DNA of 64,000 bases from Rubripirellula lacrimiformis (GTDB lineage Bacteria; Planctomycetota; Planctomycetia; Pirellulales; Pirellulaceae). The notes beneath the pieces were generated by a model. It saw only the letters and a list, made by a program, of their open reading frames with translations. It had not been told where the DNA came from and searched no databases. A program made the position numbers and the translations under genes. The stretch spans positions 4,712,001-4,776,000 of the forward strand of contig NZ_CP036525.1 in assembly GCF_007741535.1 (NCBI RefSeq), written 5' to 3'. The first letter of the stretch is position 1. Every line of letters begins with the position of its first letter. This document shows positions 42,191-52,404 of this stretch, piece after piece.

Positions 42191-45100
42191 GCGATGCACT
42201 GCCTTCGTTCAAGGAAGATCACATCTCGCAGATTCCGGCGTTGCAGTTGCTGCAACAGCTTGGATGGAAATACTTGTCGCCCGAGGAAGCCGTGGCGGCG
42301 CGTGGCGGCAAGCTGTCGAGTGCATTGCTTGACACCGTACTGGTGGACCAACTGAAGAAACTGAACCGGATCGAGTTTAAGGGCGAAACGCATCCATTCA
42401 GTGAAACAAATATTCACTCGGCGATCCTGGCGCTGAAGGATGTTGTCTACGACGGTTTGGTCCGGACGAACGAGAAGATTTATGACTTGCTGGTGCTGGG
42501 CAAGAGTCTGCCACAGACCATTGCGGGGGACACAAAGAGCTTTCCGCTCAGCTACATCGACTGGAATCCAGAGACGTGGCTCAAGAACAACATCTTTCAC
42601 GTAACCGAAGAATTTGTGGTCGAGCGAACGGCCAGCCACGAAACTCGCCGGCCCGACATCGTTTTGTTTGTAAATGGCATCCCGCTGTGCGTGATCGAAT
42701 GCAAACGCCCAGACAAAGATGATTCGTTGACCGAGGCGGTCTCGCAGCATCTTCGCAATCAACGCGATGATGAAATCCCGCATTTGTTCTTGTTCACCCA
42801 GCTTTTGCTCGGTGTCTCGAAAAACGGTGCGAGCTATGGGACGACAGGGACGCCGGCGAAATTCTGGTCGGTGTGGAAAGAGAACGTCGACAAACCGTTG
42901 GCGAAGATCATGTCAAAGCCGCCCAAGAAGATGGCGGACACGCGTTGGCTGATGGATCGGTTCACCTATGTCAGCGAAGAACAGGCTGCCTACTTCACCG
43001 GCCCACGTGCGATCACGGACCAGGACCGTGCCTTGTATTGCCTGTGCCGCCCCGAACGACTTCTGGACTTGGCGTACTCGTTCACCGTCTTTGACGCCGG
43101 CGAAAAGAAGGTCGCCCGATATCAGCAATACTTCACCGTGAAGAACACGCTCGGTCGGATCGAACAGCGGGACGACAACGGTGCTCGCAAGGGCGGCGTC
43201 GTCTGGCACACTCAGGGGTCGGGCAAGTCGCTGACGATGGTGATGCTGGCGAAAGAGATCGCTCGATTGCGGTTGCCTCAGTACAAGATCGTGTTGGTCA
43301 CGGATCGCGTCGATCTGGACGACCAGATTTACAAGACGTTTACTCACTGTGACATGCAGCCGCAACAGGCCGCCAGCGGCAAAGACTTGGCTTCGCTGAT
43401 GCAGGGTTCGGTTGGCCGGGTGATCACGACGGTGATCGACAAATTCGATAACGCGGTGAGCCGTGGCAAACTGCGAAATGAAAGCGACAACATCTTTGTG
43501 TTGGTCGACGAGAGCCACCGCGGGCAGTACAAGACGATGCACGCCAAGATGCGAAAAGCGATGCCGCGTGGTTGCTTCATAGGCTTCACTGGAACGCCCG
43601 TTCGTAAGAAGGAAAAGGACACGATCAATAAGTTTGGCGGCTTGATTCAGCCGACATACTCAATCCGTGACGCGGTCGAAGACAAAGCCGTTGTGCCACT
43701 GTTGTACGAGGCTCGCGATGTAGAGCAACGTGTCGACCGCGAAACGATTGACCGCTGGTTCGAGATCATCACGACGAACCTGTCGAAAGAACAGAAGGCG
43801 GACTTAAAGAAGAAGTTTTCGACGACGGACCAGTTGAACAAGGCGGAGCAGAAGGTTCGAGAGATCGCACTCGATATCAGCATGCACTACCGCGACAACT
43901 GGCAAGGCACCAAGTACAAGGCCCAGCTTGTCACACAGGACAAGAAGACGGCATTGATGTACCAGCGGTTCTTGGAAGAGTTCGGTATGGTTTCGGCAGA
44001 GGTGCTGATATCGGGGCCGGATGACCGTGAGGGTAACGAAGAGGTCGAAATCGACGAAGACGATCTGCCAGAGATCCAGAAGTTCTGGCGGAAGATGATG
44101 AACAAGCACGGCAGCGAGGACCAGTACAACAAGAACGTCATCAACGGTTTCAAGGCCGGCGACGACCCTGAGATCATCATCGTGGTCGACAAGTTGCTGA
44201 CAGGGTTTGACGCGCCGCGAAACACGGTGCTCTACCTGACTCGGTCGCTGAAGGATCACACGTTGTTGCAAGCGATCGCACGCGTGAACCGTTTATGTGA
44301 GGGGAAAGACTTCGGATACATCATCGACTACCGCGGCGTGCTGTCGAATTTGCAGAAAGCCTTTGAGTTCTATCGCGAGTTGGAAGAGGCCGACCAGGAG
44401 GAACTCGAAGCGGCGATGACCAATGTGGCCGTCGAGATCGAGAAGCTGCCTCGCCGGCACACGGAACTGCTCAACCTGTTCCAGGACATCACCAACAAGC
44501 AGGACGAGGAACTGTACGAGCGGAAGCTGGCCGACCAGGAGTTGCGAGACCAGTTCTATGACGCGCTGCGTGATTTTGCCCGTTCGCTGTCGATGGCACT
44601 CGGTTCCCTAGCGTTCATGGAGGAAACACCGGACGCCAAGGTCGACCGTTATCGCAAAGACCTGAAGTTTTTCATGAACCTGCGATCTTCGGTTCGGCAC
44701 CGATACGCCGAAGTCGTCGACTTTAAGGAGTACGAGGAGAAGATTCAAAAGCTGATCGACACCCACGTCGCGACCGGTGAAGTGAAAAAGATGACGTCGC
44801 TGGTCAACATCTTCGATCGGGAAGCGTTCGAGAAAGAGTTGGAGCAACTGGAAGGCAAGAGTGCCGGATCGAAAGCAGACACGATCGCGCACCGGACCAA
44901 ACGTACGATCAATGAACGGATGGATGACGACCCCGCATTCTATGCCAAGTTCTCGAAGATGCTCGAAGATGCGATCGCAGCTTTCCAGCAGAAACGGCTC
45001 GCCGACATCGAGTACTTGAACCAAGTCCAAGACATCGCCGAGAAGATCCGTACCCGCAGCGGCGACAACTTGCCAAGCGAATTGCGAGGGCACGAGGTCG

Positions 45101-45384
45101 CCGGCGCGTTGTACGGCGTGGTGAAAGAGGTTTTTCAGTCGCACTCGGGCGGCGATCTCGATTTGCCAACCATCGGCGCGGCGGCAGCGTTGCGGATCGA
45201 CGACATCGTCAAGACTCATCGCATTGTGAACTGGACGAACAATCCCGACGTGCAAAACCAGATGCAAACCGCGATCGAGGATTACCTCCATGAACTTGAG
45301 GGCACAGGGCTGGACCTATCGTTCGACGAGATCGACATGATCTTGGAGAAATGCCTCGACATTGCACGTCGGAGGTACGCCTGA
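42187..45384 (+). CDS. hsdR: Type I restriction endonuclease motor subunit (HsdR)
   Basis: A 1065-residue translocase/nuclease. N-terminal nuclease domain with RRPDIVLFVNGIPLCVIECK at about 155-178 (PD...E-x-K), Walker A HTQGSGKSLTM near 340-350, DESH near 438-441 (VLVDESHRGQYK), GFTGTPVRKKEKD near 460, and helicase motif VI LQAIARVNRLCEG near 695. The rest is a helical region for binding HsdM/HsdS. ATGA overlap with the YhcG-like gene. Cleaves unmodified DNA after translocation. The protein has no truncation and the locus appears complete. Confidence 0.96.
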   Translation: MSDALPSFKEDHISQIPALQLLQQLGWKYLSPEEAVAARGGKLSSALLDTVLVDQLKKLNRIEFKGETHPFSETNIHSAILALKDVVYDGLVRTNEKIYDLLVLGKSLPQTIAGDTKSFPLSYIDWNPETWLKNNIFHVTEEFVVERTASHETRRPDIVLFVNGIPLCVIECKRPDKDDSLTEAVSQHLRNQRDDEIPHLFLFTQLLLGVSKNGASYGTTGTPAKFWSVWKENVDKPLAKIMSKPPKKMADTRWLMDRFTYVSEEQAAYFTGPRAITDQDRALYCLCRPERLLDLAYSFTVFDAGEKKVARYQQYFTVKNTLGRIEQRDDNGARKGGVVWHTQGSGKSLTMVMLAKEIARLRLPQYKIVLVTDRVDLDDQIYKTFTHCDMQPQQAASGKDLASLMQGSVGRVITTVIDKFDNAVSRGKLRNESDNIFVLVDESHRGQYKTMHAKMRKAMPRGCFIGFTGTPVRKKEKDTINKFGGLIQPTYSIRDAVEDKAVVPLLYEARDVEQRVDRETIDRWFEIITTNLSKEQKADLKKKFSTTDQLNKAEQKVREIALDISMHYRDNWQGTKYKAQLVTQDKKTALMYQRFLEEFGMVSAEVLISGPDDREGNEEVEIDEDDLPEIQKFWRKMMNKHGSEDQYNKNVINGFKAGDDPEIIIVVDKLLTGFDAPRNTVLYLTRSLKDHTLLQAIARVNRLCEGKDFGYIIDYRGVLSNLQKAFEFYRELEEADQEELEAAMTNVAVEIEKLPRRHTELLNLFQDITNKQDEELYERKLADQELRDQFYDALRDFARSLSMALGSLAFMEETPDAKVDRYRKDLKFFMNLRSSVRHRYAEVVDFKEYEEKIQKLIDTHVATGEVKKMTSLVNIFDREAFEKELEQLEGKSAGSKADTIAHRTKRTINERMDDDPAFYAKFSKMLEDAIAAFQQKRLADIEYLNQVQDIAEKIRTRSGDNLPSELRGHEVAGALYGVVKEVFQSHSGGDLDLPTIGAAAALRIDDIVKTHRIVNWTNNPDVQNQMQTAIEDYLHELEGTGLDLSFDEIDMILEKCLDIARRRYA

Positions 45385-46133
45385 TGTCGGTGGTAACCAC
45401 AATCGAGAATGGACAGCCCGATGGTGGTTACTTATTGAAGTACGGCCGGCTCGACATTCCGTTCAAGATCGAATTCCAGCCACGATCGCAATTGACGATT
45501 CATGTCCATCCTGAAATGCGGCTGGAGGTCTTGGCTCCTGAGCATCGGTCTCGAGAAGCGGTCCTGAATCGAGTCGAAGCGAAGTCCGCATGGATCGCGA
45601 AGCAGTGGAGATACTTCGAGCGTTACCAACCCACTCAACCTGCCCGCGAATACAACAGCGGAGAAACACACCGCTACCTCGGTCGTCAATATCGCCTAAG
45701 AGTCACGAAGTCATCAGAGCACTCGGCTAAATTATCCGGCAAGTTCCTGCACGTCGGACAATCTGACACCTCCGATCACGACGCGACGAAAAAGCTCGTC
45801 ATCGACTGGTATCGCCAGCATGCCGACGCCACGTTCGCGCGACGACTGGCGTTGTGCCTACCAAAGTGCAGATCACTCAAACTGAAATCACCGCCGAAAA
45901 TATCCATTCGCCAGATGACACGGCGCTGGGGCAGTTGCACGAAGGCTGGCAACATCACGCTCAACCTCGACCTGATCCGCGTGCCAATCCACTGCATCGA
46001 CTACGTCATCATCCACGAACTATGCCACCTAAAAATCCACGACCACAGCCCAAAGTTCTACCGAACACTGACCCGCATCCTCCCCGACTGGGAAACGCGG
46101 AAAGAGCGTTTGGAGTCGCAGGATTGGTCGTAG
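45384..46133 (+). CDS. YgjP-like/SprT-type metallopeptidase (DUF45)
   Basis: A 249-residue protein with the zinc motif HELCHLKIHDHSP (HExxH at about 213-217) and preceding RRWGSCTKAGNITLNLDLIR, the diagnostic pair for the DUF45/YgjP family, which also accompanies type I restriction genes in many genomes. The ATG overlaps the hsdR stop as TGATG, so it is on the same mRNA. The role in restriction is unknown; proteolytic control of HsdR, as ClpXP does, is one idea. Frame overlap at 45854-46159 is a shadow. Confidence 0.86.
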   Translation: MSVVTTIENGQPDGGYLLKYGRLDIPFKIEFQPRSQLTIHVHPEMRLEVLAPEHRSREAVLNRVEAKSAWIAKQWRYFERYQPTQPAREYNSGETHRYLGRQYRLRVTKSSEHSAKLSGKFLHVGQSDTSDHDATKKLVIDWYRQHADATFARRLALCLPKCRSLKLKSPPKISIRQMTRRWGSCTKAGNITLNLDLIRVPIHCIDYVIIHELCHLKIHDHSPKFYRTLTRILPDWETRKERLESQDWS

Positions 46134-46176
46134 ATGTCATCGATAGGGTGAGAATTTAAACTGAGCAAAAACTCTT

Positions 46177-47913
46177 ATGAATAGAAGTGCTTCTTTGACT
46201 GATGAAATCCCGAGTCCGAAGTTCGCAAAACCACGAATGATGTTGATCGATATCGATGAGCGCACCGATCAGTGTTTGCGTGCTGAAGGTTTCAACGTGA
46301 CGACGGCGACCTTGGGAGCGCCCCGTCGTGTGGAACGGTCAGACAACTTGTACCCAGTCGATCACTCGTGGGCGGATTTAAGTGGTCATGAGGAGCAGGA
46401 AATCCTGATGATAAACACGGCACTGCCGGATAGCATCGAAAGTGGTTTTATCAAGGTAGCAGATGGTGTCGAGATGCTTTGGCAGACTGCTGAGCAAGGC
46501 GAAATCGACGCTCGCCCGCTGGTGTCCTACGGCATCAGTGAAACGTTCGATACGATCATGGAGCACGGTGGCTTGGCCGTCGTGTTCTTAGGATCACGAT
46601 ACGAAAGAACCTATCTCCAGGGTTCAATGTTTTCAAACATCAATTTTCGTGACACGAACAAGTTTGAGTTTTCTAGCTGGAGTTTTTCAAGCCACTTAGA
46701 GAGATTTGGGAATCAGAGAGCGAACGGGAGCGAAATTCATTTTCTCAACGAAGGAAATGCGCTGTCGCGACTCCTGCGAAAGGGGGCAGAAGGCTCCCGG
46801 TATCAGACCCGTATTTCCCCGAACTACGACCAGCGAGATCACTTTCTGCCGCTCGCGAAGGACAAGTATGACAACACAGTTGCTGGGCTTCTTATTCGCA
46901 ACGACCCGATGGTAGCGATGTTATTATTGCCTCAGATGCCGGACTTTCATGTAATTGCGGCAGATTTCATTCGCGATTGGTGCGCCCAATGGCGTCCACA
47001 TCTCTTTCCCTTCCATGACAAACAGGCGTGGTTGCATTCTGACCGTTACGAGCTGGCAAGCATCAACCAAAAGAAGGCTCGAATAGCAATCGTACGTAAG
47101 GAAGCTGACGCCGAGATTGAGAAACTGCACTCTGAAATCGAAGCTGATCGGAAAGCAAACGCAGACTGGTATGTTCTTCTCAACGGAACCGGCGACGAAT
47201 TGGTGGAGGCAGTGATGAACACGCTGCGGCAGCTTGGCTTTCAAGACGTCGTCGACATGGATGAGCAGGCACGACAGGACGGAACAGAAAAGAATCTCCG
47301 TGAGGACGTGCAAGTCCGAGATCGGGATCCGATCTTGGTTGTTGATATTAAGGGAATTGTTGGGACACCGGCCGATGACGAGTCAACGCAGGCTCAGAAG
47401 CATGCAACGATGCGCACGCGAGAGCTGAATCAATTTGTTAAGCCGCTGACAATCATCAATCACCAACGCAACTTGCCACCGCATGAACGCAGCCCAGAAC
47501 CCTATCGCCCAGAAATTGTCCAAAACGCTGATGACATTGGATTGGGCCTGATGACGACATGGGATTTGTTCTTGCTTCGGCGCAACCAGGAACGTCTAGG
47601 ATGGACAAGCGAGCACGTTTTGCCAATTTTCTATCGAGACGGCCGTATCAATCCAATTCCTGAACACTATGAAGAAATCGGCGTGCTTGCTCACGTTTGG
47701 AAAAAAGCGTTTGGGATTGTTCCAAGTCGTGCATTCCCAAAGGGCAGTAGGCTTGCAGTACTAGTAGGCGACCTGTTCCACGAATTGCCGGTCAGCGAAA
47801 TCAAATGTGATGGCGTCTCTTTGGAAATCGCACCGCAAGGAGGCAATTGCGGAATTGCCTGCAATGACACAAGCCAATTCCGCGAAAAGATGCGAGTTTT
47901 TGTCGTGAGTTGA
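46177..47913 (+). CDS. Unknown protein with a nuclease-like C-terminal region
   Basis: A 578-residue protein. N-terminal 290 residues are of unknown fold (starts MNRSASLTDEIPSPKFAKPR; contains LAVVFLGSRYERTYLQGSMF). Residues about 298-330 form a charged coiled coil (RKEADAEIEKLHSEIEADRK). From about 335 a domain begins LNGTGDELVEAVMNTLRQLG, FQDVVDMDEQARQ and has NLREDVQVRDRDPILVVDIKG, an E..D-V-D-I-K pattern like a PD-(D/E)XK nuclease core (Glu~375, Asp~388, Lys~390). It then continues IINHQRNLPPHERSPEPYRP. I know no named family. It lies 43 bases after the YgjP-like gene and 31 before the SMEK ATPase, so it may be part of a third defence module. Confidence 0.65.
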   Translation: MNRSASLTDEIPSPKFAKPRMMLIDIDERTDQCLRAEGFNVTTATLGAPRRVERSDNLYPVDHSWADLSGHEEQEILMINTALPDSIESGFIKVADGVEMLWQTAEQGEIDARPLVSYGISETFDTIMEHGGLAVVFLGSRYERTYLQGSMFSNINFRDTNKFEFSSWSFSSHLERFGNQRANGSEIHFLNEGNALSRLLRKGAEGSRYQTRISPNYDQRDHFLPLAKDKYDNTVAGLLIRNDPMVAMLLLPQMPDFHVIAADFIRDWCAQWRPHLFPFHDKQAWLHSDRYELASINQKKARIAIVRKEADAEIEKLHSEIEADRKANADWYVLLNGTGDELVEAVMNTLRQLGFQDVVDMDEQARQDGTEKNLREDVQVRDRDPILVVDIKGIVGTPADDESTQAQKHATMRTRELNQFVKPLTIINHQRNLPPHERSPEPYRPEIVQNADDIGLGLMTTWDLFLLRRNQERLGWTSEHVLPIFYRDGRINPIPEHYEEIGVLAHVWKKAFGIVPSRAFPKGSRLAVLVGDLFHELPVSEIKCDGVSLEIAPQGGNCGIACNDTSQFREKMRVFVVS

Positions 47914-47944
47914 CGTAGTCAGTTACCCTTTTGGAGTACGGAAA

Positions 47945-50900
47945 TTGGGGCTCAAGCAGACCGATCTAATCAACGAAGCAGAGGCATACTTGACCAGTCT
48001 CGCGGCCCATGTCGAGGCCCAAGTGGCAATCAAGCATCAGGATGTCTTGATAGGCATGGAACCGTTCTTTTGCGAGCTTCTAAACATGGTCTTTGGTTGG
48101 TCGTTGAAGAATGACAACCTGTCTGTTGGCCCGCAGCAGGATTCATTCGACCTTTCGGACCGTTTGGCTCGCATAGCGGTTCAAGTGACGAATACAACGA
48201 CTGCGGACAAGATTCGTGGCACGTTGCAATCCTTCATAGGAACCCATGACTCCAAGTTTGATCGTTTGCTTTTTGTTTACCCAGTCACGAGAGCACCCGC
48301 ATCCCGCGCGAACTTTGACCGCGATCGAGGCCAGTTCGACTTTGACGCTAAGCGTGACCGCTACGACTTCCAGTATATTCTTTTAACTGCCCGTTCGCTG
48401 CCGCTAGATCAGTTGATGCAAGTCGTTCGCTTCTTGCGGGAGTCTGCATCGACCACACTCGAAAAGACTATTGAGTCGACTTCTGGTGGGGACTCAGGTC
48501 TGGTAGTAACACCACGTTCAGTTCGTGGTTCAGTTTGCAAAACACTATTCGGTCGAGATGAAGTTGTCGCAGAACTTCTGGCGGCGGAGGGTGATCGGCT
48601 CGTGGTTGGGCAGCCAGGTACAGGCAAAACATCGGTTCTGTCGACCGCGGTTAATAAGACCCGTGGATATTTTTTGAAGAGTTTCGACGAGAGTGCTCTG
48701 ACGGCGCAACTGCGTGCAGAGAAGCCTGAGATGATCGCGGTAGAGGATGCACATTTGTATTTGGACCGAGTGACGGCACTTCAGGCAATTCGCCAGGAGC
48801 ACTCGCTGAAATTTCGTATTGTTGCTGATTGCTGGCCAACCCATCGAGACGCATTGGTCGTTTTGATGGGGTTGCCGGTAGCCTCAGTGATCGAGCTGCA
48901 ACCGATCTCGAATCGATTGATCATCGCGATGGCGAAGGAGGTAGGCATCGGCGGCCCCGATCGTTTCTTTCACCATTTGGTTCGACAATCAATGGGTTAT
49001 CCTGGCCGGGCAGCAATGCTGCTGCGATGCTGTCACGAAGGCGACCAGGAAGATATTCAAGAGTTCTTTACGGGTGACTCCATTGCACGCTGGACAAGAA
49101 GTCTCGTCGAGCAATCGTCCGATGCAGAGGCGATGGATGTTCTGTCATGCCTCGCTCTCGGACGCGATACGGGGATTGAATTGTCTCGAATTGCGAACTA
49201 TCTCGACCTTCCGCTTTCCAAGGTCCAACGTATCGTCAGTGAGTTTGCTATTGGCGGTTTAGTTGAAGAAAACGGACCAGGGTTTTTAATCGTTTTCCCC
49301 GCAGCAATTCGCCCAGCGTTGATTCGAGACTTTTTCTTCGGTAATGTCCGACGAGACCTGCGACCGTTCGCCTCGGATTGGCGGTTGACTGGCGTAATTG
49401 CAATGGCAGCTGTAGATGCGTACTGCGTTGGAGCTAGGATACCCGTTAGCGAACTCTTCCGAATGACGCAAGCTGCTGACAGTTTTGAAGCGTGGGAACG
49501 ACTTGCTGCCGCAGAGGACACCATTGCCGACCAGGTATTGGACGAAAAGCCCGAGCTGTTTGATGGCCTTGTACATGTCTTTATTCGACGCACGCCCGAA
49601 AGAACAATTTGCCGACTGATCGAGACAAAACCGGAGGTCCGGGATCGCTTCAATCGCCAGCCCGATCGCGATGTTCAGACTGTCGAGGACTGGGTGAAGC
49701 GGGGATATCCGACCAAGGCTGCGATTCCGAGACGTCGTATTGTATTGGATGCAATCGCAAATCAACTTTCGGAGGGAGTCCCAGCAGAGCAGGCCTTTCG
49801 TTTTCTGGGTTGTGTATTCGCACCAGAATACAAGTCTGTCGATCAGTCACCTGAGAACTTCGACACTTTTATTTGGCGAAGTGGCTTGTTGGCACCGGAG
49901 GATCTTCAGCAATTGCGAGAGCTTTGGAACGAAGCCCACGACCTGCTCAAACGGTACACACCAATCGACTGGTCGTTGGCTGTGGATGCGATGAGACATT
50001 GGCTTTGGCCAGCGGTCAGTGGCACAGTGAACGACGATCAGCGTGAACAACTTCGCCTTGCGGCGACTGAAACTCTTGATCCACTCTGCAAGCTTTTTGC
50101 AAATAGCCCCGCTGCCGTATCTGAGCTTCGTCGTTTAGCTGAATATCATCGCATCAAGCTGTCTCAACCTGTACCAGCAGAATACGCAACTCTCTTTCCC
50201 AAGGAGTCGGTTCGTGGCAGGACAATCGAAGGCCACACGAAATTCGAAAAACAGTGCTACCAGCGTGCGGTGAAACTGGCCAACCGCTGGGCATCAAGGC
50301 CTGCTTCGGATGTGCTTTCGCAGCTCAGGTCATTCAATGAGGACGCAAATCGAACTGGCCATGCGTATCCGAACTACAGCGATGTTGTGTGCAGGACGAT
50401 TTCTCAGAAGCTGGAACACCAGTCTACTTGGATCAGCGAAGCGATCAGGCTCGAAGTTCCTTGCCATATTTTGCTGCCTTTTCTCCAAACCGCGTGCAAG
50501 CGACAAGAGAGTGGATTTGAGTCGATTCTCGACGGATGCCTGAAAAACGCAATATACCGGCCGGCAGCGATCACTCTACTCTTGTGCGTTGACCCGATGC
50601 CTGGAGACTTGGTCAAAGAAGCTATTTCCGCAAGCGGTCCGTACGCCCAAATGATTTACGTTGCTGCTTTACGCGACGAAATCGCTTCGCAACACTACAG
50701 CCCGCTTCTTTCGCATAGCGATAGCAAATTGCGAGCGAAGGTTGCTGAGGGATTGTGGGGACAGAATAAAACAGTTCCTGCAGACCAAGAAGTTCGAGAC
50801 AAATGGCGCAAGGCGATTGCTCAGGACTGTCGGCGGGAACATTGCGTTGCAGAAATCTTTTCCGCGGATATAGAAGTCTGTGAGCAATGGATTCGATATT

Positions 50901-51376
50901 GGTCCCAGGGAATGTCGCCGATAGAACGCGTCGACTTCGATGAAGAGACCGTCGCGGCAGCGTGTGCCGAACTTTCGAGGGAAGCGAGAAAAGCACTCTT
51001 GGCGGATCTGCATCGTGATTCACCTATTCGAGATGAGCTTATTCGTAACCTTGTTTCCGACGATCCAGATACATTTCGTCAATTGATTAGGCAAGAATCG
51101 CTTGCTAAATATCGCCTATCCCCATTGCGACGTTTGCCAGATTCGGCTTGGGTTCGCTTGGTCAAAGTTGCGATCAGTGAAGGGATCTCCGAAGAGAAGA
51201 TTGCAAATTCATCCGGCATGGGGTGGAACACGGACTTCAACACCGTAGAGGATCGGTACCGCGCTGAAATTCTCGCATGGGATCAGGTAATTGAAAAAGA
51301 AAAGGGGGCAATCAGTCGCATCGCACGTCGCCGTCGTGCCACTAGAATGGAATCGCTGGAAGACTTGGAAGACTAA
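47945..51376 (+). CDS. SMEK-domain STAND-like ATPase, candidate defence protein
   Basis: A 1143-residue protein from a TTG start with TTTTGGAG upstream. Residues about 1-165 resemble the SMEK domain found at the N-terminus of predicted defence proteins (LARIAVQVTNTTTADKIRGT, FDRLLFVYPVTRAP). An ATPase core follows: FGRDEVVAELLAAEGDRLVV, Walker A GQPGTGKT at 222-229, Walker B MIAVEDAH near 263-270, then STAND-style winged-helix features (LALGRDTGIELSRIANYLDL, VQRIVSEFAIGGLVEENGPG) near 400-450. The C-terminal 650 residues are helical repeats, as in sensor arms of STAND/Avs-type proteins. Abortive-infection or phage-sensing function is inferred from family style and island location. Confidence 0.72.
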   Translation: MGLKQTDLINEAEAYLTSLAAHVEAQVAIKHQDVLIGMEPFFCELLNMVFGWSLKNDNLSVGPQQDSFDLSDRLARIAVQVTNTTTADKIRGTLQSFIGTHDSKFDRLLFVYPVTRAPASRANFDRDRGQFDFDAKRDRYDFQYILLTARSLPLDQLMQVVRFLRESASTTLEKTIESTSGGDSGLVVTPRSVRGSVCKTLFGRDEVVAELLAAEGDRLVVGQPGTGKTSVLSTAVNKTRGYFLKSFDESALTAQLRAEKPEMIAVEDAHLYLDRVTALQAIRQEHSLKFRIVADCWPTHRDALVVLMGLPVASVIELQPISNRLIIAMAKEVGIGGPDRFFHHLVRQSMGYPGRAAMLLRCCHEGDQEDIQEFFTGDSIARWTRSLVEQSSDAEAMDVLSCLALGRDTGIELSRIANYLDLPLSKVQRIVSEFAIGGLVEENGPGFLIVFPAAIRPALIRDFFFGNVRRDLRPFASDWRLTGVIAMAAVDAYCVGARIPVSELFRMTQAADSFEAWERLAAAEDTIADQVLDEKPELFDGLVHVFIRRTPERTICRLIETKPEVRDRFNRQPDRDVQTVEDWVKRGYPTKAAIPRRRIVLDAIANQLSEGVPAEQAFRFLGCVFAPEYKSVDQSPENFDTFIWRSGLLAPEDLQQLRELWNEAHDLLKRYTPIDWSLAVDAMRHWLWPAVSGTVNDDQREQLRLAATETLDPLCKLFANSPAAVSELRRLAEYHRIKLSQPVPAEYATLFPKESVRGRTIEGHTKFEKQCYQRAVKLANRWASRPASDVLSQLRSFNEDANRTGHAYPNYSDVVCRTISQKLEHQSTWISEAIRLEVPCHILLPFLQTACKRQESGFESILDGCLKNAIYRPAAITLLLCVDPMPGDLVKEAISASGPYAQMIYVAALRDEIASQHYSPLLSHSDSKLRAKVAEGLWGQNKTVPADQEVRDKWRKAIAQDCRREHCVAEIFSADIEVCEQWIRYWSQGMSPIERVDFDEETVAAACAELSREARKALLADLHRDSPIRDELIRNLVSDDPDTFRQLIRQESLAKYRLSPLRRLPDSAWVRLVKVAISEGISEEKIANSSGMGWNTDFNTVEDRYRAEILAWDQVIEKEKGAISRIARRRRATRMESLEDLED

Positions 51377-51462
51377 ATGAATTGCATTCGCGTTTTCCAG
51401 AGCTTTGGGCAACCTGCATGGCCAAACCCTGTCGCAGATTCAAACGCTCATTTGTGACAGCT

Positions 51463-51852
51463 ATGAATACGGAAGAAAATCGTTCCTTCCTGCGATCAGG
51501 TTGCATCGCGTTACTCGCCCTCTCGTTCATCGCCGCCGGCGTCAATCATTTCGTGTCGCCGGGCGTGTACTTGAAGATCATGCCGGACTATTTGCCTTGG
51601 CCGTTGGCCTTGGTTTACGTCTCGGGGTTCTTTGAGGTGCTTGGTGGGGTTGGCTTGGCGATCCCACGACTGCGGCGAGCGGCGGGGTGGGGATTGATCG
51701 CGCTGCTTGTTGCCGTCTTCCCAGCGAACGTGGACATGCTGATGAACGCGGACCAGTTCCCGGCGATCCCAGTTTGGGCGCTGGTTGCTCGGTTGCCGCT
51801 GCAAGGCGTGCTGATCGCCTGGGTTTGGTGGGCGGCAGTGAAATCGCGATGA
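51463..51852 (+). CDS. DoxX-like integral membrane protein
   Basis: A 129-residue protein with four hydrophobic helices: GCIALLALSFIAAGVNHFVS, LALVYVSGFFEVLGGVGLAI, GLIALLVAVFPANVDMLMNA and ARLPLQGVLIAWVWWAAVKS. The pattern G.nHF..P..y..imP..lP is the DoxX-like/DUF signature. Function in most bacteria is unknown (redox or membrane stress). ATG at 51463 has no obvious Shine-Dalgarno site; a TTG at 51382 would add 27 residues without hydrophobic character. It probably marks the start of the host backbone after the defence island. Confidence 0.8.
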   Translation: MNTEENRSFLRSGCIALLALSFIAAGVNHFVSPGVYLKIMPDYLPWPLALVYVSGFFEVLGGVGLAIPRLRRAAGWGLIALLVAVFPANVDMLMNADQFPAIPVWALVARLPLQGVLIAWVWWAAVKSR

Positions 51853-52181
51853 TGTTCGCGTCACCCAGCTATTCTCAGTGTCTCTAAATCAGATGACCCG
51901 GCAAACGGTGTTTGGGCTCTGTTTCGGTGGGTCGCTACGAAGTGGGTGACGGGAAACATCGCGATTTGCAGAGTCAAACGCGGTTCTCAACTGGATCGAA
52001 AGGGAGGTCGCTACGGCTCCTAACCCAAACCGGCTAAGACACAGAGAACGTAAGAATTCTGGCCCAGAAACCGAAATCCGGCCGCGAGTGCCGGCCAGAC
52101 CGTTCTCAGGATTCTGAGACGACAGAGAAACCACCGCCACGAACATCGACGCAAGTGGTTGCGGGATAACGGGATAAAACG
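51853..52181. other. Intergenic region before the tRNA
   Basis: About 330 bases with no supported gene. The sequence has several short GAGAACG/CGTTCTC and TCTGAGAC-type words in both directions (for example GAGAACG near 52041 and CCGTTCTCAGG near 52090) that could pair, but no clear terminator or att site was found. Confidence 0.4.
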
Positions 52182-52215
52182 AAAAAAGCCGACGTGGAGC
52201 ACACGTCGGCTTTTC
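52182..52215 (-). terminator. Strong bidirectional terminator downstream of tRNA-fMet
   Basis: AAAAAA, then GCCGACGTG-GAGCA-CACGTCGGC (9-bp perfect stem, 52188-52210) and TTTTCG. On the minus strand the six T follow the stem, so it ends the tRNA transcript about 45 bases after the mature 3' end. It can also act on the plus strand. Confidence 0.88.
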
Positions 52216-52257
52216 GTTTACCGTTGGGTCGGAAAGTGTTCCAACCTTTCAGAGAAG

Positions 52258-52331
<74 letters not shown>

Positions 52332-52375
52332 GTGAAGTTTGTCGTGACTGCCCTGGGGACTGTCTCGACACACGC

Positions 52376-52404
52376 TTTATCGGATAATCATCTCGGCTTG
52401 TCAA
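52376..52404 (-). promoter_or_regulatory. Sigma-70-type promoter of tRNA-fMet
   Basis: On the minus strand TTGACA (52404-52399), a 17-base spacer, then GATAAA (52381-52376). The -10 matches four of six consensus bases. It starts about 45 bases upstream of the mature tRNA 5' end, consistent with a leader removed by RNase P. Confidence 0.7.
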
